Source: Rhodothermia bacterium (GTDB lineage Bacteria > Bacteroidota > Rhodothermia > Rhodothermales > JAAAOL01). From it: a DNA stretch of 46,614 bases. Of this stretch, positions 1 through 9,093 are shown one piece after another. Each line of letters begins with the position of its first letter. The first letter of the stretch is position 1. A program made the translations under genes and the position numbers. The notes beneath the pieces are model-generated. The model was not told where the DNA came from and searched no databases. It was given only the letters and a program-made list of their open reading frames with translations. The DNA is taken from assembly GCA_030428385.1 (NCBI GenBank), contig JAUIDY010000039.1, positions 1 through 46,614 of the forward strand, given 5' to 3'.

Positions 1-11
1 TCGGCAACTGA

Positions 12-1250
12 TTAAGGCATGGCCTCCGCAGAAAGCGCGGGGAAATTGGCCCAGCCCATCAGTGTGGCAAGGCGGCGGGGGATGTCGGTGTTGTCCATAA
101 CGCCCGTGAAAGCCGCCGCGCCAGGCCCGGCTGCCAGAAGAGGCACCCAGTCGCTGGTGTGGCTAAAGGTGTTCCATCGAATCTCGGCCTCGCCGTTCTG
201 ATAATAACCCTGCACGATGCCTATGCCGCCGGTGTCGTGGTCGGCCGTGACGAGCACCAGCGTCTGCTCATCGGCGGCGGCGAAGTCGAGCACGGTGCGC
301 AGGGCGCGATCCACCTCCAGCACGCCTTCTTGCATCAGGTCGAGGCGGTTGGCATGGCCGGCCCCGTCGGTTTGCTCTTGTTCGATCAGGAGGAAGAAGC
401 CATCGGGGTCGCGGTCCAACTGGGCAAGGGCGCGGGGCACGAGGTCGGGCAGAGGCGGGCCGTACGATTCAAACCCTTCGCGCTCGTCCCACAGCCCCAA
501 CACGCGGGCGCTGTCGGGCACGGCGGCGAGTTCCTCTAGGCTGCGCACCAGCGTGTAGCCGTTGCGCGTGGCGTCGCGCAGGCGGTTTTCGGGAAAGGTC
601 CCGCCATCACCGCCAAACAGAACCGTAATGCCCGCGTTCAGCATCTGGGTGGTAACGGCCTCGGTCTCGCCACGGTGGTCGACGTGGGCGGCGAAGGCGG
701 CAGGCGTCGCATCGATCAGGTACGAGGTGGTAACGATACCCGTGGCTTTGCCTTCGTCGCGCATCTGTTCCAGCAACGTACGCACCGATTGCCCCGTGGC
801 CGTCTTCGAAAGGCGACGGTTGACGGTTTTGTAGCCCGTCGCAAACGCCGTGGCTCCGGCACCCGAGTCAGTGACGAGGTTATCTGCGGTGTAGGTGCGC
901 ACCAGCCCCGCAACAGGCATTTGCGGAAGTACCGGGCGGTACCCGGTTCCTGCTGCGAGGTCCAATGCTGCTGTCAGTTGCCCCACACCCATGCCGTCGC
1001 CAATGATCATGATAACATTGCGGATGGGGGTGGGGTTGGTGACCGCGGGCGGATGCAGGCGGGCATAGGTGGTGTCAGCAGCAGGTACGTCCAGCGGAGG
1101 GGCAGAAAAAGGAACCTTGTCGATGGTTTGCACGGTCGGTTTGACGGCAAAGCCCAGTTGGTCCCCAATGAGAAACGCCACCGCCGCCGCGACCAGGATG
1201 AAGAAGCTGAGGTACAGGACGCCACGCCAGATATATCGGAGAACGGTCAT
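12..1250 (-). CDS. Membrane-anchored alkaline phosphatase
   Basis: A 412-residue alkaline phosphatase superfamily enzyme that would hydrolyse phosphate monoesters outside the cytoplasm. Residues about 8-28 form one hydrophobic segment, read here as an uncleaved anchor or signal peptide. The catalytic core is complete: IIGDGMG with metal-ligand Asp85, VTDSGAGAT with the nucleophile Ser129, HVDHR, a QTDGAGHAN ligand motif, TADHDTGG, and FSHTSDWVP with the last ligand His. This is the metal-dependent PhoA/PhoB family pattern. The ATG at 1250 gives a sensible N terminus. It lies 120 bases downstream of the aldehyde dehydrogenase on the same strand, but a hairpin between them argues against one tight operon. 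No Pho box was recognised, so phosphate regulation is unknown. Confidence 0.93.
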   Translation of the reverse strand: MTVLRYIWRGVLYLSFFILVAAAVAFLIGDQLGFAVKPTVQTIDKVPFSAPPLDVPAADTTYARLHPPAVTNPTPIRNVIMIIGDGMGVGQLTAALDLAAGTGYRPVLPQMPVAGLVRTYTADNLVTDSGAGATAFATGYKTVNRRLSKTATGQSVRTLLEQMRDEGKATGIVTTSYLIDATPAAFAAHVDHRGETEAVTTQMLNAGITVLFGGDGGTFPENRLRDATRNGYTLVRSLEELAAVPDSARVLGLWDEREGFESYGPPLPDLVPRALAQLDRDPDGFFLLIEQEQTDGAGHANRLDLMQEGVLEVDRALRTVLDFAAADEQTLVLVTADHDTGGIGIVQGYYQNGEAEIRWNTFSHTSDWVPLLAAGPGAAAFTGVMDNTDIPRRLATLMGWANFPALSAEAMP

Positions 1251-1318
1251 TTAGGAAAGGGTGAATGGGGAAAGGGTGAGTAGGTGACGGGGCGAGCAAG
1301 TAGAAGATACGATTGCCA

Positions 1319-1355
1319 TGGAAAAGCGTAGGGTGATGGTTTTTACGCTTTTCCA
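1319..1355. other. Intergenic 12-bp inverted repeat (hairpin)
   Basis: TGGAAAAGCGTA at 1319-1330 is matched perfectly by TACGCTTTTCCA at 1344-1355, with a 13-base loop. It sits just after the aldehyde dehydrogenase stop and before the phosphatase start. There is no clear T-run after the stem on the minus strand, so it may be a weak terminator, an RNA-stabilising stem or a small repeat. G-rich repeats (GGAAAGGGTGA twice) lie beside it at about 1254-1280. Confidence 0.55.
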
Positions 1356-1369
1356 CTTCCAACCTCTTC

Positions 1370-2734
1370 CTACCGCACCCAGATCGTCTTGATGTTCACA
1401 AAGGCACGCATGCCGATGTCGGCGAGTTCGCGGCCGTAGCCGCTGGCCTTGATGCCGCCGAACGGCAAGCGCGGGTCACTTTTCACCAGGCCGTTGATGA
1501 AGGCACCGCCCACCTCCAGCCGCCGGGCCAGGGCTTCGCCCTTGGCGGTGTCTTCGGTAAAAATGGTGGCTCCCAGCCCATAGGTCGAGGCGTTGGCGAG
1601 GGCCACGGCATCGTCAGCGTCGCGGGCGGTAGTGACTGCCGCAACCGGACCGAAGAGTTCTTCTTCGAAGGCGACCGTTCCTGCTTCTACGTTGGTGAGG
1701 ACCGTCGGCGGGTAGAAAAAGCCGGGACGGTTCAGCATCGCGCCGCCGGTTGCCAACGTCGCGCCATCCGCTATGGCTTGCGTCACCTGCCGATGTAGCG
1801 TATCGCGCAAATCGGCGCGGGCGAGGGGGCCGAGGTCGGTGGCCGTGTCCATCGGGTCGCCGATGGTTTGCGCCTCCATCGCGGCGAGGAAGCGCGCGGT
1901 GAAGGCCTCAGCGATGGGCGCTTCGAGGATAAAACGCTTGGCGGCGATGCAGCTTTGCCCGTTGTTTTGCATGCGGGATTTGAGGCCCGTCTCTACAGCA
2001 GCGTCCAGGTCAGCATCGGCGAGGACAATAAACGCGTCGGAGCCGCCCAACTCCAGCACGCTTGGTTTGATGTTTTTGCCCGCCGCCGCCCCGATGGCTG
2101 CGCCTGCGCGCGTGCTGCCTGTGAGTGTGGCCGCCTTCACCCGGCGGTCGGCGAGAAGGCCAGCGACAGGCTCGGTGCCGATTACCAGCGACTGAAATTC
2201 GTGGTTGTCGAAGCCTGCCTCTTGGAAAATATCGGCGATGGCCTGTGCACAGCCGAAGACGTTCGGGGCATGCTTCAGCAGTGCCACATTGCCTGCCATC
2301 AGCGCAGGCGCGGCGAACCGGAAAACCTGCCAGAACGGAAAATTCCATGGCATCACGGCCAGAATGGGACCCAGGGGCTCGTAGGCGATGAGGCTGCGCG
2401 TAGCGTCGGTGGCTCTGGCTTCGTCGGCGAGGAAAGCCTCGGCGTGGTCGGCATAATACCGGCACACCCACGCGCATTTCTTGGCCTCGGCGATGGCCTG
2501 TGTGAGCGGCTTGCCCATCTCCTGCGTCATCACCGCGCCCCACGTCTCGGCACGGCGTTCGAGCAGGTCGGCGGCGCGTTGCATTTTCGCAGCGCGGTCG
2601 GCAAACGCGGTACGCCGATGGCGCAGAAACGCCTGCTCCGCCCGGTCGAGGCGCGTCTCGATCTCTGTATCCGTCAACGCGGCGTATTCCGCGAGCGGCT
2701 CCTCGGTGGCGGGGTTGAGGGTGGTAAAGGACAT
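1370..2734 (-). CDS. Aldehyde dehydrogenase, succinate-semialdehyde dehydrogenase type
   Basis: NAD(P)+-dependent aldehyde dehydrogenase, closest by eye to the E. coli Sad/YneI branch that oxidises succinate semialdehyde to succinate. Visible signatures are MPWNFPFWQVFR, the cofactor-site lysine in LLKHAPNVFGCAQ, TGSTRAGAAIG, the catalytic glutamate in VLELGGSDAF, the catalytic cysteine in NNGQSCIAAKRF, and a C-terminal PFGGIKASGYGREL. The preferred start is the ATG at 2734, giving MSFTTLNPATEE, the usual family N terminus. An in-frame GTG at 2812 would add 26 residues, but those codons read through a tandem repeat and match nothing in the family. The exact aldehyde substrate cannot be fixed from sequence. 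It is divergent from the M36 protease gene. Confidence 0.92.
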   Translation of the reverse strand: MSFTTLNPATEEPLAEYAALTDTEIETRLDRAEQAFLRHRRTAFADRAAKMQRAADLLERRAETWGAVMTQEMGKPLTQAIAEAKKCAWVCRYYADHAEAFLADEARATDATRSLIAYEPLGPILAVMPWNFPFWQVFRFAAPALMAGNVALLKHAPNVFGCAQAIADIFQEAGFDNHEFQSLVIGTEPVAGLLADRRVKAATLTGSTRAGAAIGAAAGKNIKPSVLELGGSDAFIVLADADLDAAVETGLKSRMQNNGQSCIAAKRFILEAPIAEAFTARFLAAMEAQTIGDPMDTATDLGPLARADLRDTLHRQVTQAIADGATLATGGAMLNRPGFFYPPTVLTNVEAGTVAFEEELFGPVAAVTTARDADDAVALANASTYGLGATIFTEDTAKGEALARRLEVGGAFINGLVKSDPRLPFGGIKASGYGRELADIGMRAFVNIKTIWVR

Positions 2735-2802
2735 GGCTTTGAAGCTAAGTCGTTCAGCAATAAACGAGTAATCAATTTCTCGATGGTAGTGCTGCGCACC
2801 CT

Positions 2803-2822
2803 CATGTTTCACGTTTCACGTG
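2803..2822 (-). repeat. ACGTGAA heptad tandem repeat
   Basis: On the minus strand the sequence reads ACGTGAA, ACGTGAA, ACATGAG in heptad register, upstream of the aldehyde dehydrogenase and within the divergent 217-base spacer before the M36 protease. It resembles the short tandem heptamer repeats seen between genes in several bacterial phyla. Its presence makes the upstream GTG start of the dehydrogenase unlikely. Confidence 0.5.
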
Positions 2823-2951
2823 CGTAGCATTTTCCTGCTCTCTTGATCCCGCGCGGTCGCAAACTCATCCTATCCCACATGCCTCCCGAAACCCCGCCAC
2901 CGCCGAAGCGTGTTAGCACAGCTTTTCTCAAGATGACTTTTGTGCCCGTTT

Positions 2952-5900
2952 ATGATTCAGCGGCTGTTTGTTTTTGCAGTGGTATGCAGCACCCTGATGG
3001 TTGTGCCGAGTCAGGCCCAACAAAACCCGTCTGTCCGTAGTGCTGCCGTCCAGACGTTGCCTACAATTTCTCAAGCCCAGGTGGTCGATGTGACAGACCT
3101 CCTGTCCTTTCAAACCGAGGCCATTCCCGGCGGTCGCCGCGATGTAAATGACAACGTGTTGCGCGCCGCGTACCGTATCGGGCGGCGCGTGCAGGCGGCC
3201 ACGCCCGAAGCTGCCGCCAACACCTATCTGTCGCAGGCCGCGTCCCAGTTCGGTTGGGATGAAGCGATGGACGACCTGCAACAGGTGTCAGTAAAGCACA
3301 CACCGCGCAGCACCCATATCGTGTACCAGCAGTTCTTCTTCGGGGTGCCGGTGTACCAGCGACAGGTGAAGGTGAACCTCAATGCGCAGGACCAGCCGAC
3401 GATGGTGATCAGCGGCTATGCGCCGCACCTGCGTCACCTCCGCACCTTCGACCCCCAGCCCCGCCTTTCTGAAACAGAAGCGCAAGGACGGGCACAGGCC
3501 GCCGTCTCGCAGCGCGGCGCACAGGTCAGCGATGCCAAACTGGTCGTGGTGCCCGATGCTACGCCGCGTCTCGCGTGGCAACTGCTGGCATGGCCGGATG
3601 ATGCGCCTGCCGAATGGGACGTGCTCGTTGATGCGCACACGGGCGAGGTGCTGCGGCTGGTGAACCAGGCGACGCATGCATGGCGGGGACACGAGTCTGG
3701 AAGTATGGGAGGGTGGGAGAGTGGGAGCGTGGCGTGGGCGGCGGAGGATGCGTATGCGCCGGGAGCAGTGCAGGTGGATGGGAGCGGGCTGGTGTTCGAC
3801 CCCGATCCGTTGACGACAGCGGGCGTGACCTACGGTGGAGCCTACACCGACGCAAGCGACGCCGACGTGGCCGAACTCAACGCCGAGCGTATCGAAGTGG
3901 TGCTGAACGATCTTACGCAGGGCAACGATGGCTTGTACCGCCTTGAGGGGCCGTTTGCACGGGTAGATGGCACCATCCAGTCGGTCTATACCCCGCCCGC
4001 CGAGGCTGACCCGAACGCCTTCCATTACACCCGTGCTGATCAACACTTCGAAGCGGTGATGGTGTATTACCATCTCGACAAGAGCCAGCGGTATCTTCAG
4101 TCACTCACGCTGGGGCACGATGTGCAAAACGGCCCGATCCGCGTGAATCCCCACGGACTGGGCGGGGCCGACAATTCGCAGTACCTGCCCGGAAGCAACG
4201 TGCTCGTCTTCGGCGATGGCGGCATTGATGACGCCGAGGATGCCGACGTGATCTGGCACGAATACGGACATGCGTTGCTCGAATCGGGCTCGCCGGGATT
4301 GCTCGGCGGCGAGGGCATTGCGCTGCACGAAGGCTGGTCTGACTACTGGGCCGCGTCATATTCGCGAATGCTTGAAGAGACCGGGCAGGTGCCCGTGGGC
4401 GACTGGCGCAAGGTGTTTACATGGGATGGCAACCAGTTCTGGAACGGCCGCCGTCTCGATGTGCAGGGCCATTACCCCGAAGCCCTCACCGGACAGCCCC
4501 ACACCGACGGGTTGATCTGGGCGACGACGATGATGCAGGTCTACGACGACCTCGGACGTACCGTCACCGACCGCCTCAACCTGCTCTCGCATCCGTACCT
4601 CAGCAGCCCCGTCACCCTGGCCGATGCCGCCGAAGCCGTCATCCAGGCCGACCGCGACTTTTACGGTGGGATACATGTGCCTGTGTTGCTGCAATACTTC
4701 GGCGACCGGGGCCTTGTGGATCCGACCTCGTTTGGCCCCACGGTAGCGCATACGCCGATGGGTTACATCGCCGAGGCAGGGCCGGAGGTTGTTTTTGAAG
4801 CCACCATCACCACCAGCAGCGTGCCCGTCGCCGAGGCGTGGGTGTTTTATGGCCTCAATGGAGCTGCCCCCACCCAGCAAGTGGCGCTCTTTGAACAAGG
4901 AGCCGTCTATCAGGCCACACTCGATCTCGCTGACGACGTGACCAGCGTCACCTATTACCTGGAAGCCACCGACACGAACGGCCTCACCGTGCGGCTACCA
5001 AGCAACGCGCCTACCGCCACCTATACGTTCAGTGTGGGTCCCGATACCGAAGCGCCGGAGGTGGTGCATACGCCGCTCACGCGGGCGTCGTCGCAGGCAT
5101 GGCCGCCGCAACTTGTCGCCACCGTCACCGACAACCAGGGCGTAGGCTCTGTCACCGCGTCGTTTGCCATAAAAGACAGCGACGGCAACACGGTTTTTGA
5201 AGACACCTTTGCGCTCACACATCAGAGCAATGGGATCTATGCGGGTTCATTTACGGGCACAGCGGGGCAACTTCCCAGCGGCGCGACGGTGGAGTATTAC
5301 CTTGTTGCACAAGATGTGGCGGCTCCCGTGAACGAAACCATGCTGCCTGCTAGCGGCGTCTTCTCGTTCCCTGTCCTCACCGACGGTGTCGTGGCGTCGT
5401 ACGACTTCGAGGCGTCGCAGGGCACGGCGACGGGCGCATGGGCGCATGGTGCCCCCCTCTTTTTGCTAGAAACGGCGCACTCGGGCGAACGGCTGTGGGG
5501 TACAGGGCTGGAAGAAGCGTATCCAGGCTTCGTGGAGTATTCGACGTTGGAACTGCCGGGTGTCAACCTCAACGGATTCGATGACGCCTATCTCATCTTC
5601 TGGCACTGGTACGACATTGAGCACAACGGCGGAGCGGGGCTTGGCGGCGTGGGGCCGCCGATATTATGGGATGGCGCAAATGTGAAAGCCTCCGTCAACG
5701 GCGGGCAGACGTGGACGCTGCTCCAGCCTGAAGACGGCTACACCGCTACCATCAGCGGTGATGCAGGCAACCCGATGGGCAACGAGGAAGCGTGGGGCGG
5801 CTACAGCTATGGCTGGCAGCGCGTCGTTGTCCCGTTGCCCACCGGCCCCGACGTGCGCGTGCGCTTCGATTTTGGCACCGACATCAGCAATACCGAGGAA

Positions 5901-7064
5901 GGGCTGGCCTATGCCGGGTGGTTCATCGATGATGTGAGCGTCAGCACCATTCGTCCACAAGACACTACCGCCCCCGTGGTACAAGCGGCTCCAGCAGACT
6001 TGGTGGTGCGTCCCGCCGGGCAGTTGCTGCCCGAACTGGTGGTCGAAACGATGGACGAGACGGGCGTTGCCTTTGTGCAGGTGCAGTACCAGTATTCGCA
6101 GAGCATCGGCGTGACGTCGGGCACCGAGCGGCTGCCGATGGACTTTGCCGACGTGAACACCTTCCGCACCATTTTGCCCCTGCCCGAAGGGGAAGTGGGC
6201 GATTTTTTGGAATACCGCTTCACCCTGCGCGACGCCGACGGTAACCAGACGACATATCCTAACACCTTGCAAGATCCGCTGCGTGTGGAGTTTCGGTTGG
6301 TGGAGACGCAAGACGTACTGCCCATGGCAAGCCCGACGGGCGATTGGGCGTTTGCCAACCCCGGCTGGCAGGTCCAGCCCACCGGCAACGATGCGGTATC
6401 GAGCCTGGTGTTGCAGCCCTTGGACCTGCCTACGAATGCGGACGTGTTGCAGTTTGTCCTCAATCATCGGTTTGGCTTAGACAGCGGCCTGGGTGGCAAC
6501 GTTAAGGTTTCCACCGATGGTGGGACGACGTGGACGGTGCTGGAGCCCGAAGGCGGCTATCCCATCACGTTTGCTCCTGGGGGCAACCACCCGATGCACG
6601 GTGAGCGCGTGTTTACCGGCAGCCACCTCTCCCTCCCGCCCCCTATTTTCGACCTAATGCCGTACACGGGGCAGCAGGTGCGCCTGCGCCTCGACCTTGG
6701 GGCCGTGCGTCCGGCAGCAGGCGGTGAGTTCTGGGCCGTCGATGGAGCCACGCTGACGATGCTGGGCACCACGACCACCACCGAAGGCTTTGACATCCCG
6801 CGCACGCTGGCGCTACACCCCAACTTCCCGGACCCCGTCGTGGGTACTACCACCATCAGCTACACCTTGCCGCAGCCGGTATCCGTCGCGTTGACGGTGT
6901 ACGATGTGCTGGGTCGTCAGGTGGCCATGCTTGTGGATGGTGAGCAGCCCGTGGGCACACACACCGTCAAGCTGGACGCGAGCGGTTTCGCCAACGGCGT
7001 CTATCTGTTGCGCCTCGTGGCGGGCGGCACCCAACAAACCGAGCGGATGATTGTGACGCATTGA
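2952..7064 (+). CDS. Secreted M36 (fungalysin-type) metalloprotease with T9SS sorting domain
   Basis: A 1370-residue secreted zinc protease. The ATG at 2952 gives a clean signal peptide ending near PSQAQ; the in-frame TTG at 2940 is less likely. Order of domains: a propeptide of FTP/PepSY type (residues about 75-240), the catalytic domain with HEYGH at 436-440 and the third zinc ligand Glu460 in LHEGWSDYW, Ig-like beta domains (about 600-800), two jelly-roll/MAM-like domains (about 810-1000 and 1130-1270, both with a GGxTWTxLxPExGY core), and a C-terminal Por-type sorting domain (about 1285-1370; VYDVLGRQV and GVYLLRL). The family degrades extracellular protein. A G-rich octad repeat is read through in the linker between propeptide and protease (residues 251-262). 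Confidence 0.93.
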   Translation: MIQRLFVFAVVCSTLMVVPSQAQQNPSVRSAAVQTLPTISQAQVVDVTDLLSFQTEAIPGGRRDVNDNVLRAAYRIGRRVQAATPEAAANTYLSQAASQFGWDEAMDDLQQVSVKHTPRSTHIVYQQFFFGVPVYQRQVKVNLNAQDQPTMVISGYAPHLRHLRTFDPQPRLSETEAQGRAQAAVSQRGAQVSDAKLVVVPDATPRLAWQLLAWPDDAPAEWDVLVDAHTGEVLRLVNQATHAWRGHESGSMGGWESGSVAWAAEDAYAPGAVQVDGSGLVFDPDPLTTAGVTYGGAYTDASDADVAELNAERIEVVLNDLTQGNDGLYRLEGPFARVDGTIQSVYTPPAEADPNAFHYTRADQHFEAVMVYYHLDKSQRYLQSLTLGHDVQNGPIRVNPHGLGGADNSQYLPGSNVLVFGDGGIDDAEDADVIWHEYGHALLESGSPGLLGGEGIALHEGWSDYWAASYSRMLEETGQVPVGDWRKVFTWDGNQFWNGRRLDVQGHYPEALTGQPHTDGLIWATTMMQVYDDLGRTVTDRLNLLSHPYLSSPVTLADAAEAVIQADRDFYGGIHVPVLLQYFGDRGLVDPTSFGPTVAHTPMGYIAEAGPEVVFEATITTSSVPVAEAWVFYGLNGAAPTQQVALFEQGAVYQATLDLADDVTSVTYYLEATDTNGLTVRLPSNAPTATYTFSVGPDTEAPEVVHTPLTRASSQAWPPQLVATVTDNQGVGSVTASFAIKDSDGNTVFEDTFALTHQSNGIYAGSFTGTAGQLPSGATVEYYLVAQDVAAPVNETMLPASGVFSFPVLTDGVVASYDFEASQGTATGAWAHGAPLFLLETAHSGERLWGTGLEEAYPGFVEYSTLELPGVNLNGFDDAYLIFWHWYDIEHNGGAGLGGVGPPILWDGANVKASVNGGQTWTLLQPEDGYTATISGDAGNPMGNEEAWGGYSYGWQRVVVPLPTGPDVRVRFDFGTDISNTEEGLAYAGWFIDDVSVSTIRPQDTTAPVVQAAPADLVVRPAGQLLPELVVETMDETGVAFVQVQYQYSQSIGVTSGTERLPMDFADVNTFRTILPLPEGEVGDFLEYRFTLRDADGNQTTYPNTLQDPLRVEFRLVETQDVLPMASPTGDWAFANPGWQVQPTGNDAVSSLVLQPLDLPTNADVLQFVLNHRFGLDSGLGGNVKVSTDGGTTWTVLEPEGGYPITFAPGGNHPMHGERVFTGSHLSLPPPIFDLMPYTGQQVRLRLDLGAVRPAAGGEFWAVDGATLTMLGTTTTTEGFDIPRTLALHPNFPDPVVGTTTISYTLPQPVSVALTVYDVLGRQVAMLVDGEQPVGTHTVKLDASGFANGVYLLRLVAGGTQQTERMIVTH

Positions 7065-7089
7065 GAAAGAATGGCTCGTTTTCATCCAA

Positions 7090-7117
7090 CCCTAAACCTA
7101 TTGATTTAGGGGCTTTT
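7090..7117 (+). terminator. Possible terminator hairpin after the M36 protease gene
   Basis: CCCTAAA at 7090-7096 pairs perfectly with TTTAGGG at 7105-7111 across an 8-base loop and is followed by GCTTTT. The stem is AT-rich and short, so termination is uncertain. It lies 60 bases before the adenosylhomocysteinase start and could instead be part of that gene's leader. It does not match the SAH or SAM riboswitch classes that I know. Confidence 0.45.
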
Positions 7118-7174
7118 GTATCTTGCCTTGCTACCACAAAACGACCCTGATATTTAAACCGAATCAATACACTC

Positions 7175-8452
7175 ATGGATCACAAGGAAGGAGCGTATAA
7201 AGTCCGCGACCTGAGTCTGGCCGACGCCGGACGCCTACGCATGGAATGGGCCGAGAGCCGGATGCCCGTTTTGATGCAGCTACGCGAGGAATACAGCAAA
7301 ACGAAGCCGTTTGCGGGCTACAAAATCACGGGCTGCCTGCACGTCACCAAAGAAACCGGCGTGCTCGTCGAGACCTTCGCCGCGTGCGGGGCCGAAGTCG
7401 CCTGGAGTGGCTGTAACCCGCTCTCGACAAACGACGAAGTGGCCGCTGCGCTGGCCCAGGCGGGCATCGAGATCTACGCGTGGTACGGACAAAACACCGA
7501 AGATTTTTACTGGTGCATCGACCGCACCATCGACACGCCGCCGCACACGACGCTGGACGACGGGGCCGACCTGATCTTCCGCGTTCACAGCGCGTTCCCG
7601 CACCTCGCCGATCATATCATCGGCGGTAGTGAAGAGACCACCACGGGCGTGCACCGCCTGCGGGCCATGGCCGACGACGGCAAGCTGCTCTACCCCGTCT
7701 ATGCCGTCAACGACGCCGAGACCAAGTGGGACTTCGACAACGTCTATGGCACGGGCCAGAGCACGCTCGATGGCATCCTCCGTGCCTCGTCGGTGCTGCT
7801 GGCGGGCAAGAACTTCGTCGTGGCAGGCTACGGGCACTGCGGACGCGGCGTCGCGATGCGGGCCAAGGGCATGGGCGCGAACGTCATCGTCACCGAAGTG
7901 AAGCCGACGGCGGCCCTCAAGGCCACGCTCGAAGGCTTCCGCGTGATGCCAATGGATGAAGCCGCTCGCCTCGGCGACATCTTCGTCACCGCGACCGGTA
8001 TGAAAGACGTGATCCGCGGGCACCACTTCCTCTCGATGAAGGAAGGCGCGATTGTGTGCAACACGGGACACTACGACGTGGAGATCAACCTGAAAGAGCT
8101 GGCCGAACTCTCGAACGACGTGCGCACCATCCGCACCGACAACCGCGAGTACACGCTGGAAAACGGCAAGAAGCTGTTTGTGCTGGCCGATGGCCGCCTC
8201 GTCAACCTCGCCGCTGCCGAAGGGCACCCGAGCGAAGTCATGGACATGAGCTTTGCCAACCAGTTTATGGCGCACCTGCGCCTGATCCAGGCCCACGAAG
8301 CCGGGGAGACGCTGGAAAACACCGTCATCGACCTGCCCGAAGAACTCGACCAGCACATCGCAGGCATCAAGCTCCAAACGATGGGCCTCGACATTGACAG
8401 CCTGACGCAAGAGCAAATCGTGTACGCCACGGACTACTCGGCGGGAACGTGA
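7175..8452 (+). CDS. ahcY: Adenosylhomocysteinase, short thermophile/archaeal type
   Basis: A 425-residue S-adenosylhomocysteine hydrolase. It uses a tightly bound NAD to split SAH into adenosine and homocysteine, which removes the inhibitor of methyltransferases and recycles methionine. Motifs are GCLHVTKETGVLVET, SGCNPLSTNDEVAAAL (substrate domain), VNDAETKWDFDNVYGTGQS (substrate-binding Lys and Asp), the Rossmann loop GYGHCGRGVAMRAKGMGA, TATGMKDVI and NTGHYDVEIN. The protein lacks the insertion of about 40 residues and the C-terminal Lys/Tyr tail of the eukaryotic and proteobacterial enzyme, as in Thermotoga and archaeal homologues. The ATG at 7175 is the only sensible start. It is convergent with the ferredoxin gene. 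Confidence 0.96.
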   Translation: MDHKEGAYKVRDLSLADAGRLRMEWAESRMPVLMQLREEYSKTKPFAGYKITGCLHVTKETGVLVETFAACGAEVAWSGCNPLSTNDEVAAALAQAGIEIYAWYGQNTEDFYWCIDRTIDTPPHTTLDDGADLIFRVHSAFPHLADHIIGGSEETTTGVHRLRAMADDGKLLYPVYAVNDAETKWDFDNVYGTGQSTLDGILRASSVLLAGKNFVVAGYGHCGRGVAMRAKGMGANVIVTEVKPTAALKATLEGFRVMPMDEAARLGDIFVTATGMKDVIRGHHFLSMKEGAIVCNTGHYDVEINLKELAELSNDVRTIRTDNREYTLENGKKLFVLADGRLVNLAAAEGHPSEVMDMSFANQFMAHLRLIQAHEAGETLENTVIDLPEELDQHIAGIKLQTMGLDIDSLTQEQIVYATDYSAGT

Positions 8453-8516
8453 GTGGAGGGATGAGGGAAGCGGACTCAGGGAAAGGCCGGTATATCTCAT
8501 CGCCGATACATATACG

Positions 8517-8555
8517 AAAGCCGCGCTGGCCTTACGGCTGGCGCGGCTTTTATAG
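8517..8555. terminator. Bidirectional rho-independent terminator
   Basis: AAAGCCGCGC at 8517-8526 pairs with GCGCGGCTTT at 8541-8550; inner pairs extend the stem to about 15 bp around a TTAC loop. The A-run on the left and T-run on the right let it serve both adenosylhomocysteinase (plus) and the ferredoxin gene (minus), which converge here. Confidence 0.85.
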
Positions 8556-8603
8556 TTGGCAGAAGTGAGAGGAAGCGTACCCCCTCCCCTCACAACTCAC
8601 CCT

Positions 8604-8948
8604 CTACGCGTCCCACGTCAGGATATCCTGCTCGCTCTTCTCCTTGTCCGTCCACTCCTCGGCGTCGGGGAGTGGTTCCTTTTTCTCGGTGATGTTGTAG
8701 CCTAGTTCTTCCCACTGGCGCGAGAGGTAGTCGTTCCACTGGGTGTAGTGTGCCCACTCTTCGGGCAGTTCGTCGTCGGGATAGATGGCTTCTACCGGAC
8801 ACACGGGCACACAGGCATTGCAGTCGATACACTCATCGGGGTGGATGGCGAGAAAGTTGGGGCCTTCGTAGAAGCAATCCACGGGGCAGACTTCTACACA
8901 ATCGGTGTGCTTGCAGTTAATGCATGGTTCGGCAACGACGTAGGGCAT
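8604..8948 (-). CDS. fdxA: Seven-iron ferredoxin (3Fe-4S plus 4Fe-4S)
   Basis: A 114-residue soluble electron carrier. The cysteine spacing matches Azotobacter ferredoxin I shifted by one residue: Cys9, Cys17 and Cys50 for the 3Fe-4S cluster, Cys21, Cys40, Cys43 and Cys46 for the 4Fe-4S cluster, and the non-ligand Cys12 and Cys25. The block [17 protein letters not shown] is diagnostic. The C-terminal half (residues 60-114) is acidic and Trp-rich, as in the long-tailed bacterial family. The start ATG at 8948 is unambiguous. Redox partners cannot be read from this context. Confidence 0.95.
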   Translation of the reverse strand: MPYVVAEPCINCKHTDCVEVCPVDCFYEGPNFLAIHPDECIDCNACVPVCPVEAIYPDDELPEEWAHYTQWNDYLSRQWEELGYNITEKKEPLPDAEEWTDKEKSEQDILTWDA

Positions 8949-9093
8949 AAGACGAGGGTTGCGTTACGGAATGGTTCTTGTCAAATAAATGATGCAGGGC
9001 GCAGCACCCACGGCGTCAAGATACACATCCCAACGAATAAAGCTCTCGGGGCGGGCGTTTTTCTGCATGCGTCACACGTCAAAGGTAGTCACT

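Noticed and set aside
1868-2827. Plus-strand open frame of 319 codons opposite the aldehyde dehydrogenase
   Set aside because: There is no domain signature and the minus strand gene is complete.
7065-7174. Possible SAH or SAM riboswitch before adenosylhomocysteinase
   Set aside because: The 110-base gap has one short AT-rich hairpin only and none of the conserved core bases of those riboswitch classes that I can recall.
7280-8593. Minus-strand open frame of 437 codons opposite adenosylhomocysteinase
   Set aside because: It is the mirror of a highly conserved gene and shows the His/Arg/Val composition typical of such shadows.
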